From DTNV01 sp964388435 (GTDB lineage: Archaea; Micrarchaeota; Micrarchaeia; Norongarragalinales; UBA8480), in contig CAYMAH010000009.1 of NCBI GenBank assembly GCA_964388435.1, positions 1 to 12,753 on the forward strand: DNA of 12,753 nt. The letters run 5' to 3'. Below the pieces are notes generated by a model. That model saw only the letters and a program-made list of their open reading frames with translations, ran no database searches and was not told the DNA's origin. Positions 1 through 4,901 of this stretch are shown in pieces; position 1 is the first letter of the stretch, and each line of letters opens with the position of its first letter. Made by a program: the position numbers and the translations under genes.

Positions 1-359
1 GAGTTATCTCCAGCTTTCTGTTGCTGGTTGTGGGAATAGAAGTTTTCCACCTAGACTTTTCTGTTTTGCAGTCTTTCATTTTTCTAAAACTCGCGGTGGC
101 GGGCCACTTAACGATATACCTGACGAGAACAGAAGACAAGCCCTTCTGGACCAAGCCGTTTCCATCGCTCAAACTCTTCTCCACACTTGAAGCAACTCAA
201 CTTATAGCCACCGTAATAGTGGCGTTGGGTTTGTTCATGACTCCGCTCAGCCTTAACCTTGTCTTGTTCGTTTGGATTTATGCACTAGCGTTTTTCGTTT
301 TCACAGATTTTCTAAAGGTAAAACTTTCTAAAATGATGGGGTTGTACGAAAACGACTGA
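1..359 (+). CDS. Plasma-membrane proton-efflux P-type ATPase, C-terminal fragment (5' end outside window)
   Basis: The reading frame is open from the first bases, so the gene begins outside the window; a TTG at 21 is only an internal codon. About 118 residues are visible, ending in TGA at 357-359. They contain hydrophobic segments and the tail pattern QSFIFLKLAVAGHLTIYLTR, then FWTKPFPS and ALGLFMTP, which I recognise from the last membrane helices of type IIIA (proton-exporting) P-type ATPases of archaea, fungi and plants. Full family members are about 800-900 residues and pump protons out of the cell at the cost of ATP. The phosphorylation site and nucleotide-binding domain lie outside, so activity cannot be judged. 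A run of nine T follows about 30 bases after the stop. Confidence in the family is high but rests on the C-terminal membrane domain alone. Confidence 0.85.
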   Translation, partial: VISSFLLLVVGIEVFHLDFSVLQSFIFLKLAVAGHLTIYLTRTEDKPFWTKPFPSLKLFSTLEATQLIATVIVALGLFMTPLSLNLVLFVWIYALAFFVFTDFLKVKLSKMMGLYEND

Positions 360-690
360 ACATCTATAACATTTTCAAGCAAGAGCATTTTTTTTTAAAT
401 TAGAAATCAGACGCGATCAGCTTCATCACCGAATCCTGAATGAATTTTACAGGAGTTCACTCAAGACTCTTTTTCAGCCAATTGATTTTTTAATCATCAC
501 TTAAGACATTATGCTTGTTTTAGTTTATAATGCTTTTTATTTGTGTGGAATAGCCTTGTTAAGCAAAGCGATAGCGTTGCTTTGAAAAGGGTTTCATTTT
601 ATAAAGAGTATAATGCGGCGCTTGACGCGGGAGAGTATAACACTCTGCCTTTCCAGTATTCAAAATGATTTAAACGATACACCAAAAATC
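360..690. other. Gene-free stretch with possible decayed coding scraps
   Basis: No convincing gene is present. On the + strand a frame is open from 531 to the TGA at 666-668; from a GTG at 543 it would give 41 residues ending NTLPFQYSK, with codon use that looks coding. On the - strand a frame from about 489 to the TAA at 402-400 reads KINWLKKSLE, a stop, then TPVKFIQDSVMKLIASDF and a stop, which resembles the tail of a gene broken by a nonsense change. Neither piece has a good start site or a recognised family. The stretch also holds a short hairpin, AAGCAA at 561-566 with TTGCTT at 577-582. I read it as a place where genes have decayed, with low confidence. Confidence 0.3.
388..396 (+). terminator. 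T-run terminator after the ATPase gene
   Basis: Nine consecutive T lie 29 bases after the ATPase stop codon, with no strong hairpin before them. Oligo-T alone is a known archaeal termination signal, so this probably ends the ATPase transcript. Confidence 0.5.
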
Positions 691-715
691 TTAAATATGT
701 GAGTTTACATATTTA
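689..715 (+). promoter_or_regulatory. Promoter of the toxin-antitoxin operon with a perfect inverted repeat (probable operator)
   Basis: TTAAATAT at 691-698 fits an archaeal TATA box and would start transcription near 720, some 20 bases before the antitoxin ATG. It lies inside a perfect 9-base inverted repeat, TAAATATGT (692-700) and ACATATTTA (707-715), separated by GAGTTT. Ribbon-helix-helix antitoxins usually bind short palindromes and repress their own operon, so binding here would block TBP. The repeat is seen directly; its role is inferred. Confidence 0.6.
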
Positions 716-742
716 TTTGTTAAAGAAATAAGGTGATTTGCA

Positions 743-967
743 ATGGCGAATATAACATTATCTGTTCCAGAAAGCGTTTTTAAGGACATGAAGCGTTTTT
801 CCGAGGTTAAGTGGAGCGAGGTGGCTAGAAAAGCAATTCAAGAGAGGCTGGAGGTTTTGAAGCTGGCTGATGAGTTGGCTGGAAAAAGCAAGCTCACAGA
901 AGAAGATGTTAAGAATTTTGGCAAGAAGGTCAAGTCTCTGGCTGTTAAGAGGTTTGTAGGCGCATGA
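743..967 (+). CDS. vapB: VapB-type ribbon-helix-helix antitoxin
   Basis: This 74-residue protein probably neutralises the PIN-domain RNase encoded directly after it and represses the operon. Residues 3-9 (NITLSVP) form a beta strand typical of a ribbon-helix-helix DNA-binding fold. Two helices follow (about 11-19 and 24-40, with the SEVARKAIQERLEVL pattern), then a charged tail from about residue 43 that would wrap around the toxin. The start is set by a strong Shine-Dalgarno, AGGTGAT at 731-737, six bases before the ATG. The stop overlaps the toxin start by four bases (ATGA), so the two proteins are translationally coupled, which is usual for this module. A palindrome sits over the promoter. 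The exact antitoxin subfamily is not certain; the pairing with a PIN protein is clear. Confidence 0.85.
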   Translation: MANITLSVPESVFKDMKRFSEVKWSEVARKAIQERLEVLKLADELAGKSKLTEEDVKNFGKKVKSLAVKRFVGA

Positions 968-1374
968 ACATAATCATAGATTCTAATGTTTTGTTTTCTG
1001 CTTTAATAAAAAATTCTACAACAAGAAAGCTTATTCTTGATTACGTTGGATTTTTTCTTTTTCCTTCTTTTATTTTTGAGGAGTTGGAGAGACACAAAAA
1101 AGAATTGTTGGTCAAGTCTGGAATGAAAGAATCTGATTTTGACAGGTTGCTTCAGCTTTTATTGTTGAAAGTAGTTATTGTTCCAAGCGAGGTTTTACTT
1201 TCACACAGAGAAGAGGCTTTAAGGTTGGTTGAAAGTATTGATGTTAATGACGCTGTTTTTATTGCGTGCGCTTTGGCTTTTCCAGATAGTTTGATTTGGT
1301 CTGACGATGCTGGCTTGAAAAGAGTGGAAAAAATTAGGGTTTTGAACACAAAAGAAATAATGGAATTTTTGTAA
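964..1374 (+). CDS. vapC: PIN-domain ribonuclease toxin (VapC family)
   Basis: This 136-residue single-domain protein has the acidic residues expected of a PIN nuclease: Asp6 in IIIDSN, Glu39/Glu40 in FEELER, Asp96 in VNDAVF, and Asp114/Asp115 in IWSDDAGL. These bind Mg or Mn and cut RNA; known VapC toxins cleave tRNA or rRNA and halt growth. The length is normal for the family and no catalytic residue is missing, so the toxin is probably active. The ATG overlaps the antitoxin stop by four bases. Eight T (1388-1395) follow the stop. The next gene, on the opposite strand, is tRNA-Val; nothing in the sequence shows that it is the target. The RNA target cannot be read from sequence. Confidence 0.88.
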   Translation: MNIIIDSNVLFSALIKNSTTRKLILDYVGFFLFPSFIFEELERHKKELLVKSGMKESDFDRLLQLLLLKVVIVPSEVLLSHREEALRLVESIDVNDAVFIACALAFPDSLIWSDDAGLKRVEKIRVLNTKEIMEFL

Positions 1375-1387
1375 TTTCATTAATTCG

Positions 1388-1395
1388 TTTTTTTT
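1388..1395 (+). terminator. T-run terminator of the toxin-antitoxin operon
   Basis: Eight T begin 14 bases after the toxin stop codon, without a hairpin, and fit an archaeal oligo-T termination signal. The convergent tRNA-Val ends at 1428. Confidence 0.5.
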
Positions 1396-1427
1396 GATTT
1401 ACGCTTTAGGCCTATCGCATTTCTGAG

Positions 1428-1499
1428 TGGGCTCGCGGAGAATCGAACTCCGGCTCTCCTCCGTGTGAAGGAGGCGTCTTACCACTCGACTACGAGCCC
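1428..1499 (-). tRNA. tRNA-Val, anticodon CAC (reads GUG)
   Basis: The - strand folds into a full 72-base cloverleaf: acceptor stem GGGCTCG/CGAGCCC, a three-pair D stem (GTC/GAC) with GTGG in the loop, anticodon stem CCTCC/GGAGG around loop TTCACAC, a five-base variable loop, T stem CGGAG/CTCCG around TTCGATT, and discriminator A. The anticodon CAC specifies valine. CCA is not encoded (CTC follows), so it must be added after transcription. No intron is seen. The 5' end lies eight bases after the stop codon of the S26e-like gene and no TATA box is placed to serve the tRNA alone, so it is probably cut from a longer transcript by RNase P. Confidence 0.95.
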
Positions 1500-1507
1500 T
1501 GGCTGTT

Positions 1508-1897
1508 TTAAGTGGTCTGCTCTTTGATTTGAGTTTCCGGCTCCCTTGATTCTTGTTTGATTTCTTCCGGTTGTTTTATAGTTTGCTCTGCTGTTTCGTG
1601 CTTTGCTTCAGCTGGTTTTTCATGCCTTTCATGATATTGTCCAAACTCCCTATTTTCCCTTCTCTGCCTTTCTCTCTGCATCTGCTGTTTCTTTTTCTCG
1701 TAAATCCTCAAATGCCTTCCGCACGACGGGCAGTACGCAAGCTCTCTTGAAAAAAACCTGGTGTAATTTTCGTCCTGTATATCCTTCCTTTCAGCGGGAT
1801 TAGTGAAAACCACTTTCTCCAGAAAAACCGCTTTATCCCTTCTGACGTTCTTTCCGCATTTCGCGCATATGACCATTCTTTCTTTTCCTCTTCCCAT
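1508..1897 (-). CDS. Ribosomal protein S26e-like zinc ribbon with a long charged tail
   Basis: Of 129 residues, about the first 68 match the S26e pattern: a CxxC (Cys11, Cys14) in ICAKCGKNVRRDKAV, a central acidic stretch, and a second CxxC (Cys56, Cys59) in YCPSCGRHLRI. These four cysteines would hold one zinc. In eukaryotes and some archaea S26e sits on the small ribosomal subunit near the mRNA exit channel. Residues 69-129 form a Lys/Glu/Gln/Arg-rich, probably disordered tail ending KEQTT, longer than typical archaeal S26e as I know it. The start is chosen at 1897 because AGGTGG lies seven bases upstream; Met8 has no such site. A TATA box at 1937-1944 gives a short leader. tRNA-Val follows after eight bases. 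A stand-alone zinc-ribbon protein with a similar cysteine layout remains possible. Confidence 0.75.
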   Translation of the reverse strand: MGRGKERMVICAKCGKNVRRDKAVFLEKVVFTNPAERKDIQDENYTRFFSRELAYCPSCGRHLRIYEKKKQQMQRERQRRENREFGQYHERHEKPAEAKHETAEQTIKQPEEIKQESREPETQIKEQTT

Positions 1898-1936
1898 TTC
1901 TAAACCACCTTTTTTTGTTATTTTTGATTTTCTTTT

Positions 1937-1944
1937 TATTTAAA
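1937..1944 (-). promoter_or_regulatory. TATA box of the S26e-like gene and tRNA-Val
   Basis: On the - strand TTTAAATA lies about 43 bases before the ATG at 1897, predicting a start near 1914 and a leader just long enough to hold the AGGTGG ribosome site. It suggests the S26e-like gene is transcribed separately from the upstream phosphoesterase. Confidence 0.55.
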
Positions 1945-1962
1945 CCTTGCCTTTCGCCTTTT

Positions 1963-2733
1963 TTAAACGCTTAATTTCTTTAAGTTTTTGATTTTTCCCA
2001 GGTTCAACCCATTTAAAAGAATCGCTTCGCACTCATCTATGTTTACAAAATGCTTTAGAATAGGGCTTAAGCTTGGCGGCTTATGACCCGCTTCTATTTG
2101 ATTTTTAGGCTGGTTGAACGCGTTCATTCCAGTAAAATCTGAAAAGCTTGGCATTATTATAATCAACTGTTTTCCCGTAGAGCCTTTTTCAGGGTTTTTT
2201 TTGACTTTTCCTATAATCCATGCCTTTTCCCTCCACTTGTAGTTGTAATCTCCGTTGAATTCAATTCCCGGGTGCTCATGGCTTATTATCAAGTAATCTG
2301 TTTGAAGCGCTTTCTCGCTTGGCCAGGTGTGTCCGTGAATCACGGCGTATGTTTTACCTTTTTCCCTTAGAAAAAGCTCTTTTACTATTTTTATTCTTCT
2401 GCTTTCGATTTTTTCAATTTGAGTGTCGTGATTGCCTTTCACTATTATAATCTTGTCGCAGTTTATCTTTTCCAAAAGCTGTCTTAGAGTTTGAAGGTTA
2501 AGCTGGTTTGGAGTGGGAGTGTTTGTCACCCGCGAGGTTATAACATGCTTTGCGTCGCCACCTATTATGAGATTTTGGCCTTTTTTTAAAATGTTGTTTA
2601 TCTTCTGAATCGTCCAATTAAGCGGAATGTTAACCCCCCGCTTTGATAATTCTTTTTCAATTCCAATGTGAAGGTCTGAAATAATGACATTATTATTTAT
2701 TTGAATTGCGGCTTGTCCTGTTATGAACTTCAT
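1963..2733 (-). CDS. Calcineurin-like metallophosphoesterase, archaeal SbcD-related type
   Basis: This 256-residue cytoplasmic protein carries the metal-binding motifs of the calcineurin-like phosphoesterase fold in order: ISDLHIG (Asp20, His22), GGDAKH (Asp60), KGNHD (Asn101, His102), VIHGH (His133, His135) and SHEHP (His152, His154). The GDxKH form and overall length match the small archaeal family related to SbcD and MJ0037, and the bacterial ligase-associated phosphoesterases. It probably hydrolyses phosphodiester or phosphomonoester bonds, perhaps in nucleic acid; the substrate is not established. The start overlaps the stop of the upstream zinc-ribbon gene by four bases, so the two are co-translated. 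No Lhr-type helicase, a common partner of the bacterial relatives, is in the window. Confidence 0.88.
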   Translation of the reverse strand: MKFITGQAAIQINNNVIISDLHIGIEKELSKRGVNIPLNWTIQKINNILKKGQNLIIGGDAKHVITSRVTNTPTPNQLNLQTLRQLLEKINCDKIIIVKGNHDTQIEKIESRRIKIVKELFLREKGKTYAVIHGHTWPSEKALQTDYLIISHEHPGIEFNGDYNYKWREKAWIIGKVKKNPEKGSTGKQLIIIMPSFSDFTGMNAFNQPKNQIEAGHKPPSLSPILKHFVNIDECEAILLNGLNLGKIKNLKKLSV

Positions 2734-3041
2734 TTCCTTTTTCCTTTTTTAACAGTTCCAGTTTCCCCTATTCTTCTCTTTGTTTTGCTTATAAGCGTCA
2801 TTTTAATGCCGCACTTCGGGCAGTATGGAGTTATGCTGGTTTTGCCTCTTTCTATTATCTCCTTTTTGCATTTCTTGCACTGGAAAACCTTCTCCTCTAT
2901 GGTAAGCTCCTCGTTTCCATCCTGCACGCCGGTGGTTTCAGGTTGTTCGTACTCGTAGTCGCTTTCATAATCCATCTCCTTCTGATTTTCCTCGTCTTCC
3001 TGCTCGTATTCTTTTTCCTCTTTTTCGTAATCATCATCCAT
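2730..3041 (-). CDS. Small protein with acidic N-terminus and C-terminal zinc ribbon
   Basis: This 103-residue protein of unknown function has two parts. Residues 1-50 are almost all Asp, Glu, Tyr and Gln, and are probably disordered. Residues 51-82 form a zinc ribbon with Cys55/Cys58 (CKKC) and Cys74/Cys77 (CPKCG), followed by a strongly basic tail (residues 85-103). The acid and base halves could fold back on each other or bind a basic partner and nucleic acid respectively; this is inference. It is the first gene of an operon with the phosphoesterase, overlapping it by four bases. A TATA box at 3070-3077 puts the transcript start within a few bases of the ATG, so it may be translated almost without a leader. 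I do not recognise a named family. Confidence 0.75.
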   Translation of the reverse strand: MDDDYEKEEKEYEQEDEENQKEMDYESDYEYEQPETTGVQDGNEELTIEEKVFQCKKCKKEIIERGKTSITPYCPKCGIKMTLISKTKRRIGETGTVKKGKRK

Positions 3042-3069
3042 AAAACATCTCTTTTTTTGTTTTCTTTCC

Positions 3070-3077
3070 TATTTAAA
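3070..3077 (-). promoter_or_regulatory. TATA box of the zinc-ribbon and phosphoesterase operon
   Basis: TTTAAATA on the - strand is centred about 33 bases before the ATG at 3041, so transcription should begin near 3047. It is back to back with the rightward promoter at 3130, making 3042-3233 a divergent control region. Confidence 0.55.
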
Positions 3078-3129
3078 AATTTTTCGCTCAACTTGTATTT
3101 TTGGTTTTTTTCTTTCTTTCACAGATACC

Positions 3130-3137
3130 TTTAAATA
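3130..3137 (+). promoter_or_regulatory. TATA box of the SWIB-like small gene
   Basis: TTTAAATA on the + strand predicts a start near 3157-3163 and a leader of about 75 bases. A second AT-rich box (ATATTTAAT, 3151-3159) could give a shorter transcript. The leader can form AGAGGGAA (3169-3176) with TTCCTCT (3188-3194), and the latter could instead pair with AGAGG (3217-3221) just before the ribosome site. Confidence 0.5.
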
Positions 3138-3233
3138 CCTCTTGGTAGAAATATTTAATTGAATTTTAAGAGGGAATTTGAAAAAACTTCCTCTGTAAAT
3201 TTTAAAAAATTTTAAAAGAGGTTGGTGTAAAAA

Positions 3234-3392
3234 ATGGCAGCAAGAAAACCTTTTGGTGGGTACACGATTAACTTTTCAAGCGTCTCAAACGTCACGCTTG
3301 GGCAGGTCTTCGGATCTGGAAAGATAACTCCTAGCGAGATGACGAAAAAGATTTGGGCTTTCGTCAAGTCTAAGAAACTCGCAAGCCAGTAA
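3234..3392 (+). CDS. 52-residue SWIB-like (half-domain) small basic protein
   Basis: The ATG is preceded by GGTG at 3224-3227, a good Shine-Dalgarno, and the gene has its own TATA box and a T-rich terminator, so it is very likely real although short. Residues 21-49 (from TLGQVFGSGK through IWAFVKSKKL) match the first half of a SWIB/MDM2 domain: the Leu..Val-Gly opening, a Glu before the helix, and the KK.W.[FY][IV]K core with its Trp. In a full SWIB domain (about 75 residues) another helical half follows; here TAA comes straight after KKLASQ and no frame downstream continues it. SWIB domains occur in chromatin remodellers and in small bacterial proteins linked to DNA. The protein may dimerise to rebuild the fold. 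The family call is moderate and made by eye. Confidence 0.75.
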   Translation: MAARKPFGGYTINFSSVSNVTLGQVFGSGKITPSEMTKKIWAFVKSKKLASQ

Positions 3393-3421
3393 AAACTTTT
3401 CACAAAGTTATAAAACGTTGA

Positions 3422-3440
3422 ATTTTTTTTATTTTTTTTT
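3422..3440 (+). terminator. Double T-run terminator of the SWIB-like gene
   Basis: Two runs of eight and nine T separated by a single A begin 30 bases after the stop codon. There is no hairpin, but the length of the T tract is a strong archaeal terminator signal. Confidence 0.65.
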
Positions 3441-3498
3441 CTAATTCTTCTTTTTCAGAACTCTTCATCCATTGAGTTTTTCGCGCTTTGAACCTGAT

Positions 3499-4020
3499 TC
3501 AGACAATTGATATCGCGATATAGAACAGCATTATGAGAGTGAGCGAAACCAACGCCGTTATAGTCTTTCTCTTCTGACTCTTGCCCCTGCTCGACTCTTT
3601 AACCGCCCAGCCGAACACTAGAAAGTTGTAAAACGGTATCACGCTGAACAGAAGACTGCCGAACAGGTAAGTGTGAAGTACTAAAGGTATGAGCCACAGT
3701 GTAATCAAACCCGCCGGCAGTGAAACCACGAGAAGACTCAAAAACACCGCCACGCTGGAGGCGTTTACGATGTTTTCAACCTTGTTCTCGGCCCCGAGAA
3801 TTTTGGCGGCCAGAGCGCTTACGACCATCGTCACCGCAAGCATCGCAAGAGTGACTGCGAATTGAATCGCCGTTTGCACTGCCGGTTGACTGGTAGTTGG
3901 AATGCTGAGTATGGCAGAGCTCATGATAATCGCGATCACCGTTCTCGCAAAACTGAAATTCCTCGATAGTTCCCTCAATCCTTTTTTTCTGAACATCACA
4001 ATCCCGATTATTTTCTTCAT
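3499..4020 (-). CDS. Polytopic membrane protein, Yip1-like
   Basis: This 173-residue protein is the last gene of the cyclase operon. It has a basic N-terminus (residues 1-24), then hydrophobic segments at about 25-42, 50-74, 88-106, 108-139 (probably broken) and 152-172, giving four or five membrane helices. The overall size, helix spacing and the FYNFLVFGWAVKE segment after a long hydrophobic stretch resemble Yip1-domain membrane proteins, but no single motif proves it. The ATG overlaps the cyclase stop by four bases, so it should be made together with the cyclase. That suggests it helps the cyclase in the membrane, for example as a partner, a transporter for the signal or an output. There is no T-run directly after it. 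Confidence 0.7.
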   Translation of the reverse strand: MKKIIGIVMFRKKGLRELSRNFSFARTVIAIIMSSAILSIPTTSQPAVQTAIQFAVTLAMLAVTMVVSALAAKILGAENKVENIVNASSVAVFLSLLVVSLPAGLITLWLIPLVLHTYLFGSLLFSVIPFYNFLVFGWAVKESSRGKSQKRKTITALVSLTLIMLFYIAISIV

Positions 4021-4901
4021 ACTCGCATCACGTGCACTGTCACGGGTTTTTCCTTTCCCTTGACCTTCTCATGTTTTTGGCTTGTTTTGATTTTGATTTT
4101 AAGTTTTTTGAACGTGGAGTCTGTAATCGCCACCTCACCCGCTTTCGCCACCCCCTGCATTCTCGACGCGGTGTTCACGGCATCCCCTATCGCGGTGTAG
4201 TCCATCACCTTATAACTCCCTATGTTCCCTATCACCGCCTCGCCAGTGTTTATCCCGATTCCCACGCTCAAGCTTTTTTTCTTGAACTCCCTCTGCATTT
4301 CGATTGCGGCTTGAACCGCGTTGTCAGCATGGCTTTCATTCTTTATCGGAGCGTTGAATATCGCCATGACCGCGTCTCCTATGAACTTGTCCACCATGCC
4401 GTCGTGCTTTTGTATTATCCTCGTAGCCGTGTTGAAATAATCATTCAAAATCCTGACCACTTTTTCAGGCTCTGATTTTTCCGAGAGCGACGTGAAACCC
4501 CTAACATCTGAAAACAGGATCGTCAACTCCTGCCTCTCCCCTCCCAGCCTGAGTTTTCTCTGCTTTATCATCTTCCTGATTACGCCCGGGTTCACATACT
4601 TCCCGAACATCCCCCTTATCCTGTTCTTCTCCTCCCGCTCTGTTCTCCTCTTCTCTTCAACCCTGTCATACGCTATGAACAATAACAACGGGATGAACGT
4701 TGCCATCATGGAGTACTTTTGAAAAACATCATTCAACCTCCCCCCGTAAAACGCGAACCAGAGTTGCGTTGAAAAAAGAAGCAGGAACGCGAGTATGGCA
4801 AGCTGGGCGGAACTCCTCGTTTTTTTGTAACCGCCCGCTGTTTTCATCAGAAAGTAAAGCGAGTACGTGAGCAGAAACAAGTACAGGTAGGTTTCGATCA
4901 T
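4017..4901 (-). CDS. Membrane class III adenylate/guanylate cyclase
   Basis: This 294-residue protein makes a cyclic nucleotide from ATP or GTP. Residues 1-20, 30-52 and 63-79 are three membrane helices; 80-100 is a charged linker, and FGKYVNPGVIRKM (99-111) is the lead-in often found before this domain. The catalytic domain spans about 123-292. Metal ligands are Asp132 (LFSDVRGFTSLSE) and Asp176 (DKFIGDAVMAIF). Lys172 and Thr236 (MDYTAIGDAVN) sit at the base-selecting positions, the Lys/Thr pair common in bacterial adenylate cyclases. Asn243 and Arg247 (AVNTASRMQG) stabilise the transition state. All key residues are present, so a homodimer should be active, most likely on ATP. It overlaps both neighbours by four bases. 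The short membrane domain has no obvious sensor domain, which points to the upstream surface protein as input. Confidence 0.92.
   Translation of the reverse strand: MIETYLYLFLLTYSLYFLMKTAGGYKKTRSSAQLAILAFLLLFSTQLWFAFYGGRLNDVFQKYSMMATFIPLLLFIAYDRVEEKRRTEREEKNRIRGMFGKYVNPGVIRKMIKQRKLRLGGERQELTILFSDVRGFTSLSEKSEPEKVVRILNDYFNTATRIIQKHDGMVDKFIGDAVMAIFNAPIKNESHADNAVQAAIEMQREFKKKSLSVGIGINTGEAVIGNIGSYKVMDYTAIGDAVNTASRMQGVAKAGEVAITDSTFKKLKIKIKTSQKHEKVKGKEKPVTVHVMRV

Noticed and set aside
511..585. A 24-codon hydrophobic frame starting with ATG at 511
   Set aside because: It is too short, has no ribosome site, and overlaps a better open frame in another phase; a hydrophobic reading is common in T-rich DNA.
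1388..1500. tRNA-Val as an integration site for the toxin-antitoxin module
   Set aside because: No duplicated tRNA 3' end and no integrase gene is present in the window.
2943..3134. A 63-codon Phe/Val-rich + strand frame
   Set aside because: It is the complement of the Glu/Asp/Lys-rich N-terminus of the zinc-ribbon gene and runs over two promoters.
4032..4475. A 147-codon + strand frame opposite the cyclase gene
   Set aside because: It is antisense to a clear class III cyclase with all catalytic motifs, has no family pattern of its own, and is a product of the codon bias of the real gene.
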